Source: Candidatus Binataceae bacterium
GTDB lineage: Bacteria; Desulfobacterota; Binatia; Binatales; Binataceae
Length of the DNA: 34,280 bases
Assembly (NCBI GenBank): GCA_030041155.1
Contig: JASHOJ010000088.1
Span: 1 to 34,280 of the forward strand
Direction: 5' to 3'
Made by a program: the position numbers and the translations under genes. Below the pieces are notes generated by a model. The model made no database searches, had not been told where the DNA came from, and saw only the letters and a list, made by a program, of their open reading frames with translations. Below, piece after piece: positions 30,473 to 34,280 of this stretch. The stretch's first letter is position 1. Every line of letters starts with the position of its first letter.

Positions 30473-31621
30473 GTGGAAATCCCGATCGATGCTGCCGAGA
30501 TAGAGCGGCGCGTTGCCGCGCTCGCGCCGATACTCGCGCGCGGCGCGACCGCTTCCGACGCCGCGCGAAAGCTCGCGCCCGAGAGTATGCGCGCGATGGT
30601 TGAGGCGGGGATGTTCAAAATTCCGGTGCCGGCCCGGGTCGGCGGCTACGAACTCCCGCTGCGCACGCTCGCAAGCGCCGTAACCGCCCTTTCGATCGCG
30701 TGCCCCTCAAGCGGATGGGTGCTGATGGTGATGGGGGCGCATCACTGGTGCATGGGCTCGTTCTCCGCGGCCGCGCAGGACGAGGTCTTCGGCGGCGGCG
30801 CCGGGGGACTCGTCGCGGGAACGCTCTCGTGGCAGGGCCAGGCCAAGCCCGTTGCTGGCGGATATCAGGTAGACGGGCGATGGCAATTCGGCAGCGGAAT
30901 CGATCATGCGAATTGGGTGATGCTCGGATGCGCCGATCCCGTAGCTGGCGGCCCGCTGGTCCATGTGGTCGTGCCGCGAGCCGAGATCGAGGTTGATGAT
31001 ACGTGGCGAGTGCTCGGGCTGCGCGGCACTGGCAGCAAGGATCTGGTCGCGCACGGCGTGTTCGTGCCGGAGCATCGCGCGGTCGACACGCGGATGCTGT
31101 TCGGAGGCGCAAGCCCGCACGCACGTAACCATCGGAGCAATTTGTACAAGCTCTCGGCCGAGGCGATGCTCTCGAACTCGGTTGCGACCGCGGTGCTCGG
31201 GTCGGCGAAATTCGCGCTCGATAAATTTATCGAGCGGACCCTTCAGCGCCGCGTGATCCTGACCGGCGCGAAAAAATCTGAGCACGCGCCGACTCAGATC
31301 CGGCTCGCGGAGGCGGCGGCGGAAATCCGCTCGGCGGAACTGCTCCAGGGCGACACGCAGGACAGTTTCGAGCGTTTCATGGCAAGCGGCGCGACGATGG
31401 ATTTCGAAGCGCGTGCGGCGATCAGGTGGAACGCCGCGTACTCGGCCGAGCTATGCCGCCGCGCGGTGGCGAGGATGTACTCCGGATCAGGCGCGCACGC
31501 GGTTTATGAATCGAGCGCGCTTCAGGCGGCGTTCCGCAATATCAACGTGGGCGCGCAACACGCGAGTATCGATTTCGACACTTCAGCCGAGATGTACGCG
31601 CGCTCCCGCCTCCGTTCCTGA
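30473..31621 (+). CDS. Flavin-dependent monooxygenase of the acyl-CoA dehydrogenase fold (HsaA/HpaB-like)
   Basis: A 382-residue protein from the GTG at 30473; a GTG at 30446, nine codons earlier and with TAGGA directly before it, is an equally reasonable start. The fold is that of acyl-CoA dehydrogenase, but the family blocks are those of two-component reduced-flavin monooxygenases: SGWVLMVMGAHHW, GYQVDGRWQFGSGIDHANWVMLG, WRVLGLRGTGSKDLVAHGVFVPEH, and the C-terminal ALQAAFRNINVGAQHASIDFDTSAEMYAR. Such enzymes hydroxylate phenols or sterol-like aromatics with FADH2/FMNH2 supplied by a partner reductase, which is not in the window. True acyl-CoA dehydrogenase activity is less likely because its catalytic Glu context is not seen. 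Confidence 0.85.
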   Translation: MEIPIDAAEIERRVAALAPILARGATASDAARKLAPESMRAMVEAGMFKIPVPARVGGYELPLRTLASAVTALSIACPSSGWVLMVMGAHHWCMGSFSAAAQDEVFGGGAGGLVAGTLSWQGQAKPVAGGYQVDGRWQFGSGIDHANWVMLGCADPVAGGPLVHVVVPRAEIEVDDTWRVLGLRGTGSKDLVAHGVFVPEHRAVDTRMLFGGASPHARNHRSNLYKLSAEAMLSNSVATAVLGSAKFALDKFIERTLQRRVILTGAKKSEHAPTQIRLAEAAAEIRSAELLQGDTQDSFERFMASGATMDFEARAAIRWNAAYSAELCRRAVARMYSGSGAHAVYESSALQAAFRNINVGAQHASIDFDTSAEMYARSRLRS

Positions 31622-31677
31622 TCCCTCGCCCACTCGGGAGAAGTCGGCGCAAAGCGCCGGAATCGCGCTTCGCGCGA

Positions 31678-31740
31678 GGGACCCCTCGACTCGCTGGGCG
31701 CTCGCTCAGGGTGACACAGGGGGCGCCTTCCATTGTGTCA
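31678..31740. repeat. Dispersed intergenic repeat, copy B, with inverted partner
   Basis: 31678-31716 matches copy A at 32 of 39 positions. TGACACA at its end (31712-31718) is followed by the inverse TGTGTCA (31734-31740), and the sequence after it (TTCTCGCG) resembles an opposite-facing unit. The whole 172-nt gap after the monooxygenase gene is built of such elements; no gene is present. Confidence 0.65.
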
Positions 31741-31793
31741 TTCTCGCGTGTCTGAATTGACCGGCGCGCGAGGAATCCCGGGCGTGTCCCCGT

Positions 31794-32507
31794 TCAGTCG
31801 CGCATCGGGGAATTCAGCTCGAAAGACACGACGGCGAAGCGCTGGTTCAGCGTTCGCAAAAGGTCAAGCGGCGGACCCGCGAGCTCGGGCTGTTTCCATC
31901 TAAGCGCAAATGAGAGCTGAACCCGTCGTGGATCGGGGCCGGTGCTTTGGCGCTCAAAATGCGCGCGAAATCCGACCGGACGAACCAGCTCCGCGAGATC
32001 CGAGGCGGGAAGCAGCGCCGGATCTGCATTGATCACCAGCGTCGCGCGCTGCTCGCGCGGCATCCGCATGTCCAACCATTTGAGCATCCACAGCGCGGCC
32101 ACCACCAGGATCGTTGAGACAGCGCCGACGATTAGCTGCCCGCCTCCGAAGCACAGTCCGATCGTGGTCGTCACCCACAGCGTCGCGGCAGTGGTGACTC
32201 CGGTAATCAAATCGCCGCGCTTCAGGATCGTTCCGCCGCCGATAAATCCGACTCCGGTAAGTATTCCGAGCGGCATCCGCATCAGGTCCATGACTCCGAA
32301 CGAGGAATTGGTCTTGCCGGCCACGTCGAGCAGAATATTGGCCTGGATCATCGCGATCGAAGCGGCAAGACAGACCAGTAAAGTAGTGCGAAGGCCCGCA
32401 ACTTCACCGCGGACGCCGCGGTTGAAGCCTATAACGCCGCCGGCGATCAGGGTCAGGACCAGTCGAATCGCGATGTCCTGCCAAGTGGGATGGAGGGGCA
32501 TGTTCAT
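31794..32507 (-). CDS. MgtC/SapB family membrane protein
   Basis: A 237-residue inner-membrane protein. Four to five helices occupy residues 10-145, with the family signatures AGGVIGFNRGVRGEVAGLRTTLLVCLAAS and MPLGILTGVGFIGGGTILKRGDLITGVTTAATLW. A soluble C-terminal domain (about 155-237) is present, as in MgtC. MgtC/SapB proteins help cells grow under low magnesium and in some pathogens within host cells; here there is no Mg2+ transporter or PhoPQ-like gene beside it. Two in-frame ATG codons (32507, 32501) are possible starts. It is divergent from the cyclase gene; the 283-nt gap holds no clear promoter. Confidence 0.92.
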   Translation of the reverse strand: MNMPLHPTWQDIAIRLVLTLIAGGVIGFNRGVRGEVAGLRTTLLVCLAASIAMIQANILLDVAGKTNSSFGVMDLMRMPLGILTGVGFIGGGTILKRGDLITGVTTAATLWVTTTIGLCFGGGQLIVGAVSTILVVAALWMLKWLDMRMPREQRATLVINADPALLPASDLAELVRPVGFRAHFERQSTGPDPRRVQLSFALRWKQPELAGPPLDLLRTLNQRFAVVSFELNSPMRD

Positions 32508-32790
32508 CAGTATTACCCGCCCGAGTCAGAGGGTCTTCCCACACTTCGCTTAATCATCCGATCAAAAATGCCCTCGCGGCAACGACTTTGTTGCGCCGTC
32601 GACTTTCCCGCCCAAGCGCAGTCAAATTCAAGGTTCTAGCGGTTCAAAATCGCGTAAGTCATCTTCTGCTTTGGGTCGCGGGATGCTTAAAGCTGCGCGA
32701 TTACGCCGCTGAACGAATTTTCAGGTCGCGTCTATTACGGTATTGTCCGGCCACGACATTCCGGCGCCGGACCATGGAAAAATAATCACG

Positions 32791-34280
32791 ATGCGCTGCA
32801 CGAACTGCGACACAGACAATCGGAACACGGCGAAATTTTGCGACAAGTGCGGCGCGCGGCTGTTGCCAAAGTGCGCTTCGTGCGGAGCCGAAAATCGTTC
32901 CGACGCGAAGTTCTGTGATTCGTGCGGCAGTGCACTTGGGAGTGATGCCACCGTCGCATCGAAAAAATCGAACGATGCGCTGATCCGCGAAGCCGATACG
33001 GCGGCGCCTGAGAATATCGAGGGTGAGCGCAAGACCGTTACGGCGCTGTTTGCGGATATCAAGGGATCGACGGAGCTGGAGCAGGATCTCGATCCGGAAG
33101 AGGCGCGCGCGATCATCGATCCCGCGCTGAAGCTGATGATCGACGCGGTGCATCGGTACGACGGGTACATCGTGCAATCGACCGGCGATGGCGTCTTCGC
33201 GATCTTTGGTGCCCCGGTCGCGCATGAGGACCATCCGCAGCGGGCACTGTATTCGGCGCTACGGATGCAGGAGGAATTGAAGCGGTACTCGGCGAAGCTG
33301 GTCGCGGACGGCGGCATACCGATCGAAGCCCGGATTGGCGCCAACACTGGAGAAGTCGTGGTCCGCTCGATCGCGACCGGTGAGGGACACGCCGAGTACA
33401 CTCCTATCGGCCATACGACGAACCTGGCGTCGCGAATGCAAGCGGTTGCGCCAACGGGATCGATCGCGATCAGCGAGCAGACGCGCAAGCTGGTCGAAGG
33501 GTATTTCGCGCTAAAGCCGCACGGGCCGACCAGAGTCAAAGGCGTTAGCGAGCCGGTCAATGTATATGAAGTGACCGGCTTGGGACCCCTGCGTACAAGA
33601 TTGCAGCGCTCGGCCGGACGCGGACTTACCAAGTTTGTTGGCCGCGCGCGCGAGATGGAGTCGATGCGCAATGCGGCCGAGCAGGCCCACCGCAGCCATG
33701 GGCAGATCGTCGCGGCAATCGCGGAAGCCGGCACCGGCAAGTCGCGGCTGTTCTTCGAGTTCAAGGCCAAGAATCAGTCGGGCTGGATGGTGCTCGAAGC
33801 GTTCTCGGTCTCGCACGGGAAGGCCTCAGCCTATCTGCCGGTGATCGATTTGCTGCACACCTATTTCAAAATTACTGGCGAGGATGACGAGCGATCGCGT
33901 CACGCCAAAGTAATCGGCGCCGTGCTCGCATTGGATCGTGCCCTCGAAGACACGCTGCCCTACCTGTTCGGCCTGCTCGGGATCGTCGAGCGTGACGATC
34001 CGTTGTCGCAAATGGATGGGCAGGTGAAGAAGCGCCGGACCCTTGAGGCGATCAAGCGGATATTGCTGCGCGAGTCGATGAATCAGCCGCTGATGGTGAT
34101 CTTCGAGGACCTGCACTGGATCGACGAAGAGACGCAGGCGTTCCTGAATCTGCTGGCCGACTCGATTGCAACGGCGAAGATCCTGCTGCTGGTCAATTAT
34201 CGCCCGGAATACACTCATCAATGGGGCTCGAAGACCTACTACACCCAGTTGCGGCTCGATCCGCTCGGCAAGGAATCGGC
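32791..34280 (+). CDS. Double-zinc-ribbon / class III nucleotide cyclase / ATPase protein (runs off right edge)
   Basis: The frame is open from the ATG at 32791 to the edge (496 codons). Residues 1-50 hold two zinc ribbons: MRCTNCDTDNRNTAKFCDKCGARL and CASCGAENRSDAKFCDSCGSAL, each with two CxxC pairs. Residues about 70-260 are a class III adenylate/guanylate cyclase domain with TALFADIKGSTELE (metal-binding Asp), STGDGVFAIFGAP (second Asp), ARIGANTGEVVVRS and TNLASRMQAVAPTGSIAISEQTR. From about residue 275 a STAND/AAA-like ATPase begins: GRAREMESMRNAAE, Walker A AEAGTGKSRLF, and Walker B-like MVIFEDLHWIDEE. This architecture is common in soil bacteria, usually with a C-terminal TPR part that is not in the window. 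The product nucleotide is not predictable from sequence alone. Confidence 0.92.
   Translation, partial: MRCTNCDTDNRNTAKFCDKCGARLLPKCASCGAENRSDAKFCDSCGSALGSDATVASKKSNDALIREADTAAPENIEGERKTVTALFADIKGSTELEQDLDPEEARAIIDPALKLMIDAVHRYDGYIVQSTGDGVFAIFGAPVAHEDHPQRALYSALRMQEELKRYSAKLVADGGIPIEARIGANTGEVVVRSIATGEGHAEYTPIGHTTNLASRMQAVAPTGSIAISEQTRKLVEGYFALKPHGPTRVKGVSEPVNVYEVTGLGPLRTRLQRSAGRGLTKFVGRAREMESMRNAAEQAHRSHGQIVAAIAEAGTGKSRLFFEFKAKNQSGWMVLEAFSVSHGKASAYLPVIDLLHTYFKITGEDDERSRHAKVIGAVLALDRALEDTLPYLFGLLGIVERDDPLSQMDGQVKKRRTLEAIKRILLRESMNQPLMVIFEDLHWIDEETQAFLNLLADSIATAKILLLVNYRPEYTHQWGSKTYYTQLRLDPLGKES

Noticed and set aside
32721..33770. 349-codon minus-strand frame opposite the cyclase gene
   Set aside because: It is antisense to zinc-ribbon and cyclase motifs with intact metal residues; the frame has Ser-rich, motif-free composition.

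Overview
The window is GC-rich, densely packed bacterial chromosome with genes on both strands and short gaps. No rRNA, tRNA, CRISPR array, prophage or insertion sequence is visible. A Tad/Flp pilus locus, a deltaproteobacterial-style heme cluster (sirC-ccsA-hemA-hemC-cobA/hemD-hemB), several acyl-CoA/crotonase and Rieske proteins, and -24/-12 (sigma-54) promoter sequences suggest a Gram-negative, aerobic or facultative soil-type bacterium of the broad deltaproteobacterial/Binatota kind. That placement is inference from gene content, not from a marker gene.

Layout. 1-3313 (minus strand): Tad pilus genes in the order flp3, flp2, flp1, cpaB, cpaC-like (runs off the left edge), with sigma-54-type promoters upstream of flp3 and, less certainly, of cpaB, and strong hairpins between the pilin genes. 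3555-3932: a DUF192 protein. 4059-10571 (plus): a six-gene tetrapyrrole/cytochrome c maturation cluster. 10735-12654: a lipoprotein with a predicted seven-bladed beta-propeller. 12669-15185 (minus): Fe-S protein, HAD hydrolase, DUF4149 membrane protein and DUF2203 protein. 15334-17796: Lon protease. 17927-18503 (minus): a RHH/MazF toxin-antitoxin pair with a palindromic operator. 18554-20239: two divergent crotonase-family genes. 20244-22242 (minus): a PAS histidine kinase followed by a MEDS-domain sensor protein. 22520-25850 (plus): galT, glgA and an RNase HI with an added C-terminal zinc-knuckle-like module. 25915-26694 (minus): an isoprenylcysteine methyltransferase-like membrane protein. 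27012-27429 (plus): two tandem paralogous 57-residue single-pass membrane proteins behind a good sigma-54 promoter. 27596-28960 (minus): a GH1 beta-glucosidase. 29206-31621 (plus): a Rieske oxygenase and a flavin monooxygenase of the acyl-CoA dehydrogenase fold. 31794-32507 (minus): MgtC/SapB. 32791 to the right edge (plus): the start of a double-zinc-ribbon/nucleotide cyclase/ATPase signalling protein.

How they work together. HemA, HemB, HemC and HemD cover glutamyl-tRNA to uroporphyrinogen III; the CobA half and SirC carry it on to siroheme/cobalamin precursors, and CcsA couples heme to cytochrome c assembly. GalT, GlgA and the GH1 enzyme are sugar/glucan metabolism. The Rieske and flavin monooxygenases look like a small aromatic or xenobiotic oxidation module. 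The most original material is the sigma-54-driven tandem small membrane protein pair, followed by a long structured inverted repeat, and the parallel sigma-54 control of the Flp pilins.
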